From Microtetraspora malaysiensis (GTDB taxonomy: Bacteria > Actinomycetota > Actinomycetes > Streptosporangiales > Streptosporangiaceae), in NCBI RefSeq assembly GCF_001528665.1, contig NZ_BBYJ01000023.1:1-64000 (forward strand): a stretch of DNA of 64,000 bases, given 5' to 3'. Below are positions 7,535-16,056 of this stretch, in pieces. The position numbers and the translations under genes are program-made. Position 1 is the first letter of the stretch; each line of letters starts with the position of its first letter. The notes under the pieces were generated by a model. That model was given only the letters and a program-made list of their open reading frames with translations, was not told the origin of the DNA and ran no database searches.

Positions 7535-8110
7535 TCAGTGAGTCGCATGGTTCCGGTCCAGTGCCTGACGGACCTTCTTGCGGGCGCGGTTGAGTCGCGA
7601 ACGTACGGTGCCGAGGGGGATGTTCAGCGCCTGCGCGACCTCCTCGTAGGTCAGTTCGACCCAGGCCACGAGCAGCAGCACGTCACGATCTCTCGCCTTG
7701 AGCGCCGCGAGCGCGGAGACGAGCGGGAGGTTCACCGCGAGCGTCGTCACGCCGTCCTCGACGAGGCCGCCGGCCACCTCCGCCGGATGCACCCCGCTCC
7801 GTACGTACGCCCGATAGCGGGTGGTCTCGGCCCGCCGCCGTTTGCCGATCACGTTGGAGGCGATGCCGTAGAGCCACGGCCGGACATCGCCCTGCTCGAC
7901 GTCGTAGCGGTGACGATGCTGGAAGGCGGCCAGGAAGGTCTCCGACACCACATCCTCGGCGGCATCGGGACCGAGCCGCCGGGCGGCGTACCGATGCAGC
8001 AGCGGCGCGTGCCGATCGAAGACGCCGGCGAAGAACTCCGGTTCCTCCCAGGACAGCTGTATCAGCGCCGTGTCGGCGAGCTGCTCATCTGTCGCGGGTA
8101 GCCCGAGCAT
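7535..8110 (-). CDS. ECF-type RNA polymerase sigma-70 factor
   Basis: A 191-aa sigma factor. Region 2 is seen in FDRHAPLLHRYAARRLGPDA followed by AEDVVSETFLAAF, and region 4 in VAWVELTYEEVAQALNIPLG with the helix GTVRSRLNRARKKVRQAL. It directs transcription of a small regulon, most likely including its own operon. The ATG at 8110 follows AAGGAG. The downstream membrane partner (6316-7521) completes the cassette. A second sigma/partner pair lies at 8614-10349 in the same orientation, separated by an IS3 remnant. Confidence 0.92.
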   Translation of the reverse strand: MLGLPATDEQLADTALIQLSWEEPEFFAGVFDRHAPLLHRYAARRLGPDAAEDVVSETFLAAFQHRHRYDVEQGDVRPWLYGIASNVIGKRRRAETTRYRAYVRSGVHPAEVAGGLVEDGVTTLAVNLPLVSALAALKARDRDVLLLVAWVELTYEEVAQALNIPLGTVRSRLNRARKKVRQALDRNHATH

Positions 8111-8184
8111 GGATCGCTTGCTCCTTCATTCGATGCCTTTCGACGCGTGATCACGGTCGCCTGTACTTACCGCTGATTCCGGGA

Positions 8185-8565
8185 ATGGTTCACGTCAGGT
8201 TTGCGGCCGTCGCCGGCCGGCTCGGGGTGCATCGAAAGGCGTTGCGCGGCTGGGTCCGCCAGGCCGGGATCGACGACGGCGGCAGTCCGGCACCTCCAGT
8301 ACGGACGCTCAGCGGATCGCTGAGATTGGCCGGGGTCTGCTCCGTCGGCGCACGCGGAGACAGATACGACAAGGCCCTGGCAGAGAGCGTCATCGGCCAG
8401 TACAAGACGGATGGGAAGGGTGTGAATGATGCGGAGATCGCCACCATGGAATGGGTGGACCGGTACGGCAACCGGCGGCTGCACAGCCCTTGCTGGGATC
8501 TCTCGCCTGCCGATTTCGGAGCGCTCTATCGCGCGGGGATCAACCTGGCGCAGTTCAAGTGGCGG
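8185..8565 (+). pseudogene. IS3-family transposase remnant (fused OrfA/OrfB ends)
   Basis: The plus-strand frame begins with RLGVHRKALRGWVRQAGID, the helix-turn-helix end of an IS3 OrfA, and passes without a stop into SVGARGDRYDKALAESVIGQ, then YKTD and VDRYGNRRLHSPCWDLSPAD, the C-terminal part of the OrfB DDE integrase. The middle of the element, including the first two catalytic acidic residues, has been deleted. No terminal inverted repeats were recognised. It lies between two sigma-factor cassettes and cannot transpose by itself. Confidence 0.75.
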
Positions 8566-8613
8566 GACATTCGCCAGGAGGGGACCACCGGCTCAGCGGC
8601 CTGCCCCGGCCCG

Positions 8614-9819
8614 CTACCTCGGACTGGACATGGGCAGAGGCGTCTGCCACAGCGGCTTTTGAGCCGGATGGTTTTCGTGCCAGATCACGGTGCCTGCCTC
8701 GTCGTAGCCGATGAGCTGGAATCCTTCGAGGTAGATGTCACCGGGCCGCTGGTAGGTGCCGGAGAACAGCCGGACGCCGATTTTCCAGCGGTCGGCTTGT
8801 GCGTTGACGGTCACCCGCCGACCGTCTTTGAAAACCAGTGCGACCCGGACTGTCTGGGGAGTGGTGAGGCCGAACCAGCGGCCGTCACGGTCTCGGAAAT
8901 CAACCGGGTATTTGTCGCCGCCCATGTCGGTCATCAGGTCCTTCGACCGGACCAGGTGCATGCCGACCTCCTGGCCGTCCAGCGTCCAGATCAGCGTCTT
9001 GTCGGGAGTCTCGTAGACGTTCGCGATGAGGCCTCCTGGCATGTGCATGGCCGAGCCGAGGGGTCTGCCGTTGGCTTCAGGCCCGACGTGGTTGGCCTCG
9101 TCTTTCACCCGCTCGATGACCCGCCCTTCGGTGTCGGTGAACTCGAATGCCGTTATGCGCGTCTCCGAGGGCATCGTTACTGTCCAGATCGACAGGGGCG
9201 CGCTCGCGGGCCGCTGGAGGGTACCCGCGATTGTGGAGCCGTCCTTGGCGATGGCCGAGACCCCGGCCACACCGTCACGGGCGCTCCCGTAATACAGCAC
9301 CGTCTCCGGCGGCGGCCATGACTCTGTCGACCCCTCCGCCCAGGCCCGTTCCTCCTGTGGTCGGCTCTCGACGAGAACGTCGTTACAGCCTCCGCCACCT
9401 CCCCCGTTTCTGGACTGCGTGGCCGTACAGAACACCGCACCGGCGACACCTCGCGCGTCCGTCGTCCTGGCGAACCACAGGAGCATCGGTCGGTGTTCTG
9501 AAGGGTTGTCGAGGATCAGCCGGTCACCGAGCGGCGTCTTGTCCCGCATGACATCCGTGTAGACGTCGCCACCGCTTTCTTTGGTGGGGTGGGCGGTGAC
9601 CACACCGGTGCCGATGCCATTCGGTCCGCTCCCTGCGGCCAGGAAGAACGGCAGGGCAGTCGTGGCCGCGGCCGTTGGGACGAGCGCGAGCAGCCAGAAC
9701 CGTCGGCGCTGCGAACGCAGAGTGCGCCTGCGTACCTTGATCCACGCCTGTGGGCTGGCTTCGTAGGTGTGGGCGCGGGCGTCAAGTGCCGAACGCAGAC
9801 GGTCTTCAAGCTCATTCAT
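8614..9819 (-). CDS. Membrane-anchored partner protein of an adjacent sigma factor
   Basis: A 401-aa protein with a charged cytoplasmic N-terminus (MNELEDRLRSALDARAHTYE), one membrane helix at about residues 41-63 (FWLLALVPTAAATTALPFF) and a large exported domain. It overlaps the sigma gene by ATGA at 9816-9819, so the two are translationally coupled. This is the usual layout of an anti-sigma or co-sensor protein, but no anti-sigma domain is recognisable and its C-terminal domain is unfamiliar. The size and topology match the partner at 6316-7521, though sequence similarity between the two looks low. Confidence 0.7.
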   Translation of the reverse strand: MNELEDRLRSALDARAHTYEASPQAWIKVRRRTLRSQRRRFWLLALVPTAAATTALPFFLAAGSGPNGIGTGVVTAHPTKESGGDVYTDVMRDKTPLGDRLILDNPSEHRPMLLWFARTTDARGVAGAVFCTATQSRNGGGGGGCNDVLVESRPQEERAWAEGSTESWPPPETVLYYGSARDGVAGVSAIAKDGSTIAGTLQRPASAPLSIWTVTMPSETRITAFEFTDTEGRVIERVKDEANHVGPEANGRPLGSAMHMPGGLIANVYETPDKTLIWTLDGQEVGMHLVRSKDLMTDMGGDKYPVDFRDRDGRWFGLTTPQTVRVALVFKDGRRVTVNAQADRWKIGVRLFSGTYQRPGDIYLEGFQLIGYDEAGTVIWHENHPAQKPLWQTPLPMSSPR

Positions 9820-10349
9820 GACGTCTCCAATGCCTTGCTGAGGGCGGCGATGCCGCGGCTGGCATGCGTTTTCACCGAGCCCGGCGATACCCCCATCGCC
9901 TCGGCGATCTCACGTTCGGATAGATCCAGCCAATAGCGCAGGACAAGCACCTCGCGCTGACGGCGCGGCAGGCGGTCGAGGGCGGAAAGCAACTCACGAT
10001 GCTCCTCCGCAACGAGTGCGACGTGCTCGCTGCTGGGCATCGGACTGGGTGGCCCGGTGCGATACAGCCGCGCCACACGTAGGTGACGCAGCCGTTTACG
10101 GGTCAGGTTGCAGACGGTGACTCTCAAGTAGCCGAGCGCGGCCCCGTCGTCGCGTAGTCGCCGGGAGTGCAGGCGGGCGAACGCCTCCTGGGCGATGTCC
10201 TCCGGATCATCCGCGCCGAGCAGCCCGGCAAGCCGTACCAACGACTGGTACTGGCCGGCGAACAGCTCCGCGAATGCCGAGACCTCGCTCGTCATCGCCG
10301 ATGTATCTATCACGCCTTCAGGACCCTCGAATGAGCTGGTCGTTGACAC
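9816..10349 (-). CDS. SigE-family (ECF-like) RNA polymerase sigma factor
   Basis: A 177-aa sigma factor: region 2 is FAGQYQSLVRLAGLLGADDP with EDIAQEAFARLHSRR, and region 4 is LPRRQREVLVLRYWLDLSER with EIAEAMGVSPGSVKTHASRG. It controls an unknown regulon that probably includes the coupled membrane partner. The start is uncertain: GTG 10349 (MSTTSSFEG) and ATG 10295 (MTSEVSAF) are both possible and neither has a clear ribosome site. The later start matches usual family length better. Confidence 0.9.
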   Translation of the reverse strand: MSTTSSFEGPEGVIDTSAMTSEVSAFAELFAGQYQSLVRLAGLLGADDPEDIAQEAFARLHSRRLRDDGAALGYLRVTVCNLTRKRLRHLRVARLYRTGPPSPMPSSEHVALVAEEHRELLSALDRLPRRQREVLVLRYWLDLSEREIAEAMGVSPGSVKTHASRGIAALSKALETS

Positions 10350-10457
10350 GTTGAGAGAAGAAGAATGCCGGCGGCGCCGGAGATAGTGGCGACGGGGATT
10401 TCGACGTATGGCCGGACGGCTTGACCCCTACGTGGCGTCAGGCGGCACCGTGGTGGC

Positions 10458-11231
10458 ATGAGCACGGAGGAGTACACAGTCGGCGTCGTCGCCAAGATGG
10501 CCGGAGTGTCGGTACGCACGCTGCACCACTACGACGAGATCGGCCTGCTGGAGCCGGAAGGGCGCAGTTCCACCGGTTACCGGCTCTACACCGGCGACGA
10601 CGTGCGCGAGCTACAACGCATCCTGTTCTACCGGGAGCTGGACTTCGACCTGGAAGCGATCCGGGCGCTCCTGGCCGACCAGGCATCCACTGACGTCGAC
10701 CGGCTCCACCAGCAGCGGCGCCTTCTCACCGAACGGATAGCACGACACCAGGCCATGGTCGCCCTCATCGACAAAGAGCTGAACGCGCGCACGCTCGGCA
10801 TCACGCTCACCTCTCATGAGCGGCTGGAAGTCTTCGGAAGCTCCGTCTTGGAGGAGAACGCCGCGCGTGCCGAGGAGAGGTGGGGCGGATCCGAGTTGTG
10901 GCAGCAGCGGAAGCTCCGCGCCTCGGCCTACTCGGCCGAAGACTGGCTGGAGATCCGCGCAGAACAGTCCCGCATTCATCTACGTTTTCTCGAATCCATG
11001 AACGCGGGAATCCCAGCCACCGACCCGATCGTCATGGATGTGGCCGAAGAGCATCGGCTCCACCTCCACCGGCGTTTTCACGACTGCGACTACGGCACTC
11101 ATCGATCAGTCGCCGAGTCCTACCTCGCTAATGAGCGGATCGGGCTCAATTTCGACGACGTGGCTCCGGGCCTGTCGCGTTACGTCCATGATGCGATCAT
11201 CGCCAATGCCGAACGCATGATGGACGTGTAA
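10458..11231 (+). CDS. MerR-family regulator with TipAS-like domain
   Basis: A 257-aa regulator. The N-terminal MerR winged helix (VGVVAKMAGVSVRTLHHYDE, then YRLYTGDDVRELQRI) is followed by the dimerising coiled coil (about 80-120) and a helical C-terminal domain resembling TipAS, which in Streptomyces TipAL binds thiopeptide antibiotics. The ATG at 10458 is 96 bp from the divergent sigma gene's most distal start, so the regulator may act in that shared intergenic region. The ligand is unknown; multidrug recognition is the family theme. Confidence 0.88.
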   Translation: MSTEEYTVGVVAKMAGVSVRTLHHYDEIGLLEPEGRSSTGYRLYTGDDVRELQRILFYRELDFDLEAIRALLADQASTDVDRLHQQRRLLTERIARHQAMVALIDKELNARTLGITLTSHERLEVFGSSVLEENAARAEERWGGSELWQQRKLRASAYSAEDWLEIRAEQSRIHLRFLESMNAGIPATDPIVMDVAEEHRLHLHRRFHDCDYGTHRSVAESYLANERIGLNFDDVAPGLSRYVHDAIIANAERMMDV

Positions 11232-11486
11232 ACGCTACAGATCCGGTGCTCACCTCTGGCTCCCGCGCTCTTCAGCCCTGTCGGCTCTCCCCGCGGCGTC
11301 GCGGGCCGCCCGGTAGTCGGCGAGCGGGCTTGAGGCGCTGTGGTCACGATGTCCGAGACGGGCAGCGTGGCGTCGCATGCCTGTGTTGTGGACGCCGAAT
11401 TGTCGGTCGGTCCGGCTAGCCTCTATTTCTCCAAGGGAACGGGCTAATCCGTTATTCCTTGTCGCAGACCGCAGGAGAGGAATGCT

Positions 11487-12533
11487 GTGGGCCTATTAGG
11501 GAGAACTGGACGCCGAATCGGGGGGCCGGTGGTCGTTATCGCCCTGGCGTCCGGCACCTTTGTGCCGGCGGCGTATGCCGCCCCGAAATCGTGGAGCACC
11601 GTGTCCGCGTCCACCGCGAACGCCGACACGCCGCCTGAGCAGGGTGATGATCCGACTCAGAACCTCGTCCAGAAGCTCACCATCCACTTCGAGCGGATTA
11701 CCGCGTCGAAGTGCCCGTTGACCTTCAAAATCCACGGCTCCTTCGAGGGTCTTCCCGCCGGCCCGCAGGTCATCCAATATCGCCTCGTCGGCACCGAGGA
11801 GTGGAAGACCGTCAACGTGCCGGCCCACCACAGAGCCGTGTTCACCACCGTGCTGGAGACGCTCGACTGGGAATGGGACTGGGAGACTACGGCCAAGACC
11901 TCGGTGCAGATCGAGATCAGACAGCCGAACGGTCTGACATCCAACACTCTCTACTACTTCAAGTGCGGTTCGCCGGGGGCGGAGGAAACGTTCGGTGCGA
12001 CCGCCGAGAACATCGGGCTGACCGCCAGCGGTGGCCCGCTGGTCGAACTGGTCGCCGATGCCTACCTGGACTCGGTCCAGGCCCTCTCCGGTGCGGAGGT
12101 CGCCCTCGTCAGCAGGTACGGGTTCCGGACGGACCTGAACGCGGGGCCGGTCACCTACGAGGAACTGTGGAACACCCGGCCGGCCGGGCTCGCCGTGGAC
12201 GTGAACGCGATGACCGGCGCGCAGCTCAAGAAGCTGCTGGCGTATCCGAATCCCTCGGGCTGGGTGCTGACCCCGTCGGCCTCGCTTCGCTACACGCTGG
12301 AGGGCGGGGAAGTGACTGAGATCACGTTGAACGGTGCTCCGGTGACCGACACTCAGGTGATCAAGGTCGCGGCCAATTACACGCTGGTGGGCGGCTGGGA
12401 GGGCTTCCCGCAATGGGAGGGAAGCACCACCGTCTACCGCGGCGGGCCGGACGACACCGGCGCGCTGGCGTCCTACATCGTGAAGAACTCGCCGGTTGAG
12501 GCGCCGGAGGGGGATCGCGTCACCATTCGATGA
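11487..12533 (+). CDS. Secreted protein with a 5'-nucleotidase C-terminal-like domain but no catalytic domain
   Basis: A 348-aa exported protein. A signal peptide (residues 1-31, VVVIALASGTFVPAAYA with AYA cleavage) is followed by a beta-rich region (about 55-165) and then a clear 5'-nucleotidase C-domain (about 175-340): GGPLVELVADAYLDSV, GAEVALVSRYGFRTDLNAGP, VTYEELW, MTGAQLKKLL, VAANYTLVGGWEGFPQW. The metal-binding phosphoesterase domain that normally precedes it is absent, and the usual NGG(I)R loop reads SRYGFR. The GTG at 11487 follows AGGAGAGG. It may be a nucleotide-binding or structural wall protein; enzymatic activity is unlikely. Confidence 0.75.
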   Translation: MGLLGRTGRRIGGPVVVIALASGTFVPAAYAAPKSWSTVSASTANADTPPEQGDDPTQNLVQKLTIHFERITASKCPLTFKIHGSFEGLPAGPQVIQYRLVGTEEWKTVNVPAHHRAVFTTVLETLDWEWDWETTAKTSVQIEIRQPNGLTSNTLYYFKCGSPGAEETFGATAENIGLTASGGPLVELVADAYLDSVQALSGAEVALVSRYGFRTDLNAGPVTYEELWNTRPAGLAVDVNAMTGAQLKKLLAYPNPSGWVLTPSASLRYTLEGGEVTEITLNGAPVTDTQVIKVAANYTLVGGWEGFPQWEGSTTVYRGGPDDTGALASYIVKNSPVEAPEGDRVTIR

Positions 12534-12578
12534 GTGACACCCAGCCGGTCGGGCGGGCATAGCGCCTGACTCCGGGAA

Positions 12579-12613
12579 GATCGCCGGGCGGAACGCATTC
12601 CGTCCGGCGATTC
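12579..12613. terminator. Hairpin terminator between convergent genes
   Basis: A stem of ATCGCCGGGCGGAA and its near-complement TTCCGTCCGGCGAT closes a CGCA loop. It lies between the ends of the secreted protein gene and the convergent dihydrofolate-reductase-like gene, so it can stop transcription from either side. There is no U-run, as is common in high-GC actinomycetes. Confidence 0.65.
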
Positions 12614-12693
12614 GTCATCGGTCGGATGACCGCTCGCGTGAAAAGCCGGCCGGGCCGCCAGGCTCCGTCCCTCGGGGCTGACGGCCATGCCGG

Positions 12694-13242
12694 TCACTTC
12701 TCGGCGGGCTGGTAGACGAGGGACAGTACGCCCGTCTCGAAGGTCGTCGAGGAGGTGAGCTTCATCGGGATCTGAACGCCCTCCTCGAACAGCCGCTGGC
12801 CGGTGCCGACCACGATCGGGTGGACGAGCAGTCGGAGCTCGTCGAGCAGGCCGTGCCGCATCAGCGAGTGTACGAGGGTGGTGCTGCCGCTGATGCTGAT
12901 GGTCTTGCCCGGCTCCTGCTTGAGCTTGGTGATCTCCTCGACGAAGTCGCCGCTGATCAGCGTGCAGTTCTGCCACTCGACCTTGTCGAGAGTCGAGGAG
13001 ACGACGTACTTCTGGATGTTGTTGATGAAGGGGGCGAACTCGTCGTCCGCCTCGGTCTTGCCCGGCCAGTAGGCGGCCCAGTCCTGGTACATCACCCGCC
13101 CCATCATCATCGCGTCACTCTCGGACATCTGTGCGCCGATGGCCGCGCCCATCGCGTCGTCGAAGTAGGGGAAGTGCCACTTGTCCGGCGACTCGACGAC
13201 GCCGTCCAGCGAAATGAAGAAAGCCGCGACGATCTTGCGCAT
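12694..13242 (-). CDS. Dihydrofolate-reductase-like (RibD C-terminal domain) protein
   Basis: A 182-aa single-domain protein of the RibD_C/DHFR-like family: start MRKIVAAFFISLDGVVESPD, central MMGRVMYQDWAAYWPG, then ISGSTTLVHSLMRHGLLDEL and LLVHPIVVGTGQRLFEEG. The fold binds NAD(P)H, but physiological substrates of these stand-alone proteins are mostly unknown. The frame opens at 13293, but the ATG at 13242 has GAGGAG upstream and gives the normal N-terminus. An unusually A/T-rich tract (13300-13322) lies in its upstream region and may hold its promoter. Confidence 0.88.
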   Translation of the reverse strand: MRKIVAAFFISLDGVVESPDKWHFPYFDDAMGAAIGAQMSESDAMMMGRVMYQDWAAYWPGKTEADDEFAPFINNIQKYVVSSTLDKVEWQNCTLISGDFVEEITKLKQEPGKTISISGSTTLVHSLMRHGLLDELRLLVHPIVVGTGQRLFEEGVQIPMKLTSSTTFETGVLSLVYQPAEK

Positions 13243-13486
13243 CTTTTGGTCTCCTCTGTCTCTCGTTGTGTGACCCACCTTGGCAGCCGACAACTTCTAC
13301 TGTTAAGACAAAAATTTTTTTCGGTGCGCCGTGTCCCCCCGCCCGGGGGTCCGGAGTAGGTCGTTACCTGCGCGAATGCGCCGAATAGGAACAGACGCGA
13401 TCGGCTTCGCCGGCCCTGGCAGGAAGCGGCCTTCCTCGATCACGGTGCGTACGGGTCAACGTCCAGGCCTTGACGACCCCACCTTG

Positions 13487-13507
13487 TTGTAACAAGATCT
13501 GTTGCAA
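13487..13507. promoter_or_regulatory. Probable operator of the Rrf2 regulator (site 1)
   Basis: An imperfect palindrome, TTGTAACA, 5 bp, TGTTGCAA, lies 12 bp before the Rrf2 start. The same core (AACAAGA, then TGTT) occurs before the next gene at 13993-14013. Two matching palindromes in front of two adjacent genes point to autoregulation and control of the NIPSNAP gene by the Rrf2 protein. Confidence 0.65.
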
Positions 13508-13519
13508 ACGGGAGGTGGG

Positions 13520-13948
13520 ATGGCGGGGAACAGCCGGCTGACGATCGCAACGCACGTGCTGACGTGGATGGCGCTCGCTCGCCGACGTGGGCAGGACCTG
13601 TTGACCTCCGAGCAGGTGGCCGCCAGCGTGAACACCAACCCTGTGATCATCCGGCGCAGCCTGGGCGACCTCCGCCGGGCGGGCCTCGTGGAGGTACGCC
13701 GGGGCGCGGGGGCAGGCTGGACCCTGGCCCGCGCGCCCGAGGAGATCACCTTGCTCGACGTCTACAACGCGGTCGAGCAGCAGCCGCTGTTCGCGATGCA
13801 TCACACCGAGCCCAACCTCGAGTGCCCGGTCGGAAAGGGCATCCGTCCAGCGTTGGATCATGCCTACGACGGTGTCGAGCAGGCGCTATGTCAGGAATTG
13901 CGGCGTACCTCGATCGCCGATGTGCTGAAGCGGACTCTCCGGGAGTAG
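13520..13948 (+). CDS. Rrf2-family transcriptional regulator
   Basis: A 142-aa winged-helix regulator: LTIATHVLTWMALARRRGQD, then LTSEQVAASVNTNPVIIRRS and LRRAGLVEVRRGAGAGWTLA. The IscR/NsrR iron-sulfur cysteine triad is not present (only single Cys residues at ECPVG and LCQEL), so it is probably a YwnA-type member that senses a small molecule or redox signal another way. The ATG at 13520 follows GGGAGGTGGG. The frame is open from TTG 13502, but that would start inside the operator. Confidence 0.88.
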   Translation: MAGNSRLTIATHVLTWMALARRRGQDLLTSEQVAASVNTNPVIIRRSLGDLRRAGLVEVRRGAGAGWTLARAPEEITLLDVYNAVEQQPLFAMHHTEPNLECPVGKGIRPALDHAYDGVEQALCQELRRTSIADVLKRTLRE

Positions 13949-13992
13949 GCAATCCACAGTCAGAACCGGCCGCATCCACAGCACGCACTCAG

Positions 13993-14013
13993 TTGTAACA
14001 AGAATTGTTCTGA
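13993..14013. promoter_or_regulatory. Probable operator of the Rrf2 regulator (site 2)
   Basis: TTGTAACA, 5 bp, TGTTCTGA lies 14 bp before the NIPSNAP start. It shares TTGTAACAAGA and the TGTT half with site 1 at 13487-13507. The centre AACA-5 bp-TGTT is a perfect inverted repeat in both. Confidence 0.65.
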
Positions 14014-14027
14014 GAGGGGCAGGCGGC

Positions 14028-14756
14028 ATGGCGCCGATCGGCGACTATCCGATCATCGAGCTACGGCAGTACGCATTGCACCCTGGCCGACGGGACGTCC
14101 TGATCGAGCTGTTCGACCGGGAGTTCGTCGAAAGCCAGGAAGCCGGTGGTATGGCGGTCATGGGGCAGTTTCGTGACCTCGATGACCCGGACCGGTTCGT
14201 CTGGCTGCGAGGGTTCGGCGACATGCCGTCTCGCGCCGAGGCGCTGGCCGGCTTCTACGGGGGGCCGGTGTGGAAGGCGCACGGCCCCGCGGCCAACGCC
14301 ACGATGATCGACTCCGACAACGTACTGCTGCTGCGTCCGGCGACGACGCGCTCCGGCTTCCCCGCCACGGCCGCCGTACGGCCCCCGATCGGCGGCGCCA
14401 CGCCGCCACCGTCGCTCGTCCTGGCGACGATCTACCGCCGCGACCGGCCGTTCGACGAGGCATTCACCGACTTCTTCGATCGCGAGGTCCGCACGCTGCT
14501 GACCGCGACCGGGGCGCCGCCGCTGACGTGCCTGCGGACGGAGTACGCCGAGAACACCTTCCCCGCGCTTCCGGTACGTACGGGCGAAAACGTCTTCGTG
14601 TGGTTCGCGTGTTTTCCCAGCCAGGCTCACCTCGACGAGCATCTGACCCGGCTGAACAGCTCGGACCGCTGGCGGGACCACGTGGCTCCCGTCGTGGAGC
14701 CGATGGTGCTGCAGCGGTTACGGCTGGCCCCCTCCGCCAGGTCCCTGCTGCGTTGA
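14028..14756 (+). CDS. NIPSNAP-family protein
   Basis: A 242-aa protein with two NIPSNAP-like ferredoxin folds. The first begins IIELRQYALHPGRRDVLIEL and continues with FVWLRGFGDMPSRAEALAGF. The second half has a shorter DEAFTDFFDREVRTLL and NVFVWFACFPSQAHLDEHLT. These proteins resemble dimeric alpha/beta-barrel monooxygenase-like or isomerase-like proteins of unknown substrate. Its upstream operator copy suggests it is the target of the Rrf2 regulator, perhaps for detoxifying a reactive compound. Confidence 0.85.
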   Translation: MAPIGDYPIIELRQYALHPGRRDVLIELFDREFVESQEAGGMAVMGQFRDLDDPDRFVWLRGFGDMPSRAEALAGFYGGPVWKAHGPAANATMIDSDNVLLLRPATTRSGFPATAAVRPPIGGATPPPSLVLATIYRRDRPFDEAFTDFFDREVRTLLTATGAPPLTCLRTEYAENTFPALPVRTGENVFVWFACFPSQAHLDEHLTRLNSSDRWRDHVAPVVEPMVLQRLRLAPSARSLLR

Positions 14757-14820
14757 AACAGGGTCGACCGATCTTGACGTGGTCGTTGTCGGGCAGGCCG
14801 CGGTGCGTCAGCATGAGGCG

Positions 14821-15612
14821 GTGACCGAGCCATCGCCGCACTCTTCTGCCGCCGGACTCCTGGAGGTTCACCGGCTCCGCCTGGTCGAAGTCGCCGCTCC
14901 TCAGCTGTCGCGCGACGAGCGACTCGCTATGGACCGCGCCTGGGAGGAGGCGGTACGGGCGAACCCGAGCCTCTTCGACGGGCCGGTGGTGGCGTCCGCG
15001 GGGCTGACGTGGGAGGGGCCGCACAGCGTGGTCCTCTCCTGGGTGAGGACGACCTACCGGCACTACGCGCTGCGCCGGGTTCCGGGTGCGACCTCGTGGC
15101 TTCCGTCGCTGTTCGCCGCGGTTGTGCAGCCGACCGAGGACGGCCGCCTGCTGGCCGGACGGATGTCGCCGACGACGGCCAGTCCCGGCCGCTGGCAGCT
15201 ACCGGGCGGATCAGTCGAACCGCCGGACGATCATGAGTCTCTCGACGTGGCGGCGCTCCGCCGGCATGCCGCCCGGGAACTGGTCGAGGAGACCGGCGTC
15301 GACACGCCACCCGACGACCTGACCCTCTGGGGCGTCACGCGCGGGAAGAGGAGGAGCGTCGGTGTCCTGTTCCTCGCTCCGTGTCAGCCGGAGGCGCTGC
15401 TGCGCGAGCGGTTCGCGGCTCTGGTGTCCGCGGAAACGGCACTGGGGCGTGAGCCGGAACTGGACCGCATCGCCCTCGTGCGCTCCCCCGCCGAGTTGGC
15501 CGACCTCGGCGGGGCGCGGGTGGACTACCTGGAGCGGGTCGTCCGCCGGTACGCGGAAGAGCGTTCCGGCGCGATGCCCGACCCGGACCGATCCCTCGAT
15601 GACGGCGGATGA
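14821..15612 (+). CDS. NUDIX hydrolase with N-terminal extension
   Basis: A protein of about 263 aa. The NUDIX box is recognisable as GGSVEPP...HAARELVEETGV (the REUxEExGU core is RELVEETGV), with a few extra residues between the glycines and the helix. An N-terminal domain of about 90 residues precedes it. NUDIX enzymes hydrolyse nucleoside diphosphates linked to another group; this one's substrate is unknown. GTG 14821 (VTEPSPHSS) is taken as start, but GTG 14779 is also in frame and neither has a strong ribosome site. Confidence 0.82.
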   Translation: MTEPSPHSSAAGLLEVHRLRLVEVAAPQLSRDERLAMDRAWEEAVRANPSLFDGPVVASAGLTWEGPHSVVLSWVRTTYRHYALRRVPGATSWLPSLFAAVVQPTEDGRLLAGRMSPTTASPGRWQLPGGSVEPPDDHESLDVAALRRHAARELVEETGVDTPPDDLTLWGVTRGKRRSVGVLFLAPCQPEALLRERFAALVSAETALGREPELDRIALVRSPAELADLGGARVDYLERVVRRYAEERSGAMPDPDRSLDDGG

Positions 15613-15622
15613 CCCGGTTGTT

Positions 15623-16012
15623 TCACGTCCCCTGGACATCCGACGGCGCGGCCCGGAGCCCCGTCCCGCTCGCCGACGCCTCAGGTCGTGACGGGACGAA
15701 GGACCGGTCCGGGTTCCAGACGAGCCATTTGCGCTCGACCTCTGCCTCCAGGTCGACGCCGTGATGTCGTGCCATCACCAGGAGCTGACACAGGACGTCG
15801 GCGAGCTCCGCCCGGAACTGCGTTTCCAGTTCGTCCGCGGAGTGCCCTTTGCTCCTGGCCTGCCCCGACCGCATGAGGAACGCCTGGGTCAGCTCGCCGA
15901 TCTCCTCCTGAAGTTTCAGGAGAAACCACGTGTCGTCGCGTTCTATCCCGTGTTTGGCGGCATAGAGCTTCGACACCGCTTCGACTTCTTCAGTGAGCTG
16001 CCGCAGGTACAT
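15623..16012 (-). CDS. MazG-like nucleotide pyrophosphohydrolase
   Basis: A 129-aa all-helical protein with the metal-binding pattern of MazG/dUTPase-like pyrophosphatases: LQEEIGELTQAFL gives the ExxE pair and AELADVLCQLLVMARHHGVD gives the ExxD pair. Such enzymes clear non-canonical nucleoside triphosphates. The C-terminal 25 residues after NPDRSF are low complexity. The ATG at 16012 lacks a clear ribosome site. It is convergent with the NUDIX gene, their stops 11 bp apart. Confidence 0.85.
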   Translation of the reverse strand: MYLRQLTEEVEAVSKLYAAKHGIERDDTWFLLKLQEEIGELTQAFLMRSGQARSKGHSADELETQFRAELADVLCQLLVMARHHGVDLEAEVERKWLVWNPDRSFVPSRPEASASGTGLRAAPSDVQGT

Positions 16013-16056
16013 GCCGGGGAGTGTACGGTCGCGGCGTTGCCGGCCGTGCGGGATCG

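Noticed and set aside
8185-9321. 378-codon plus-strand protein
   Set aside because: Only the first about 125 codons are IS3-derived; the rest is antisense to the sigma-partner gene at 8614-9819.
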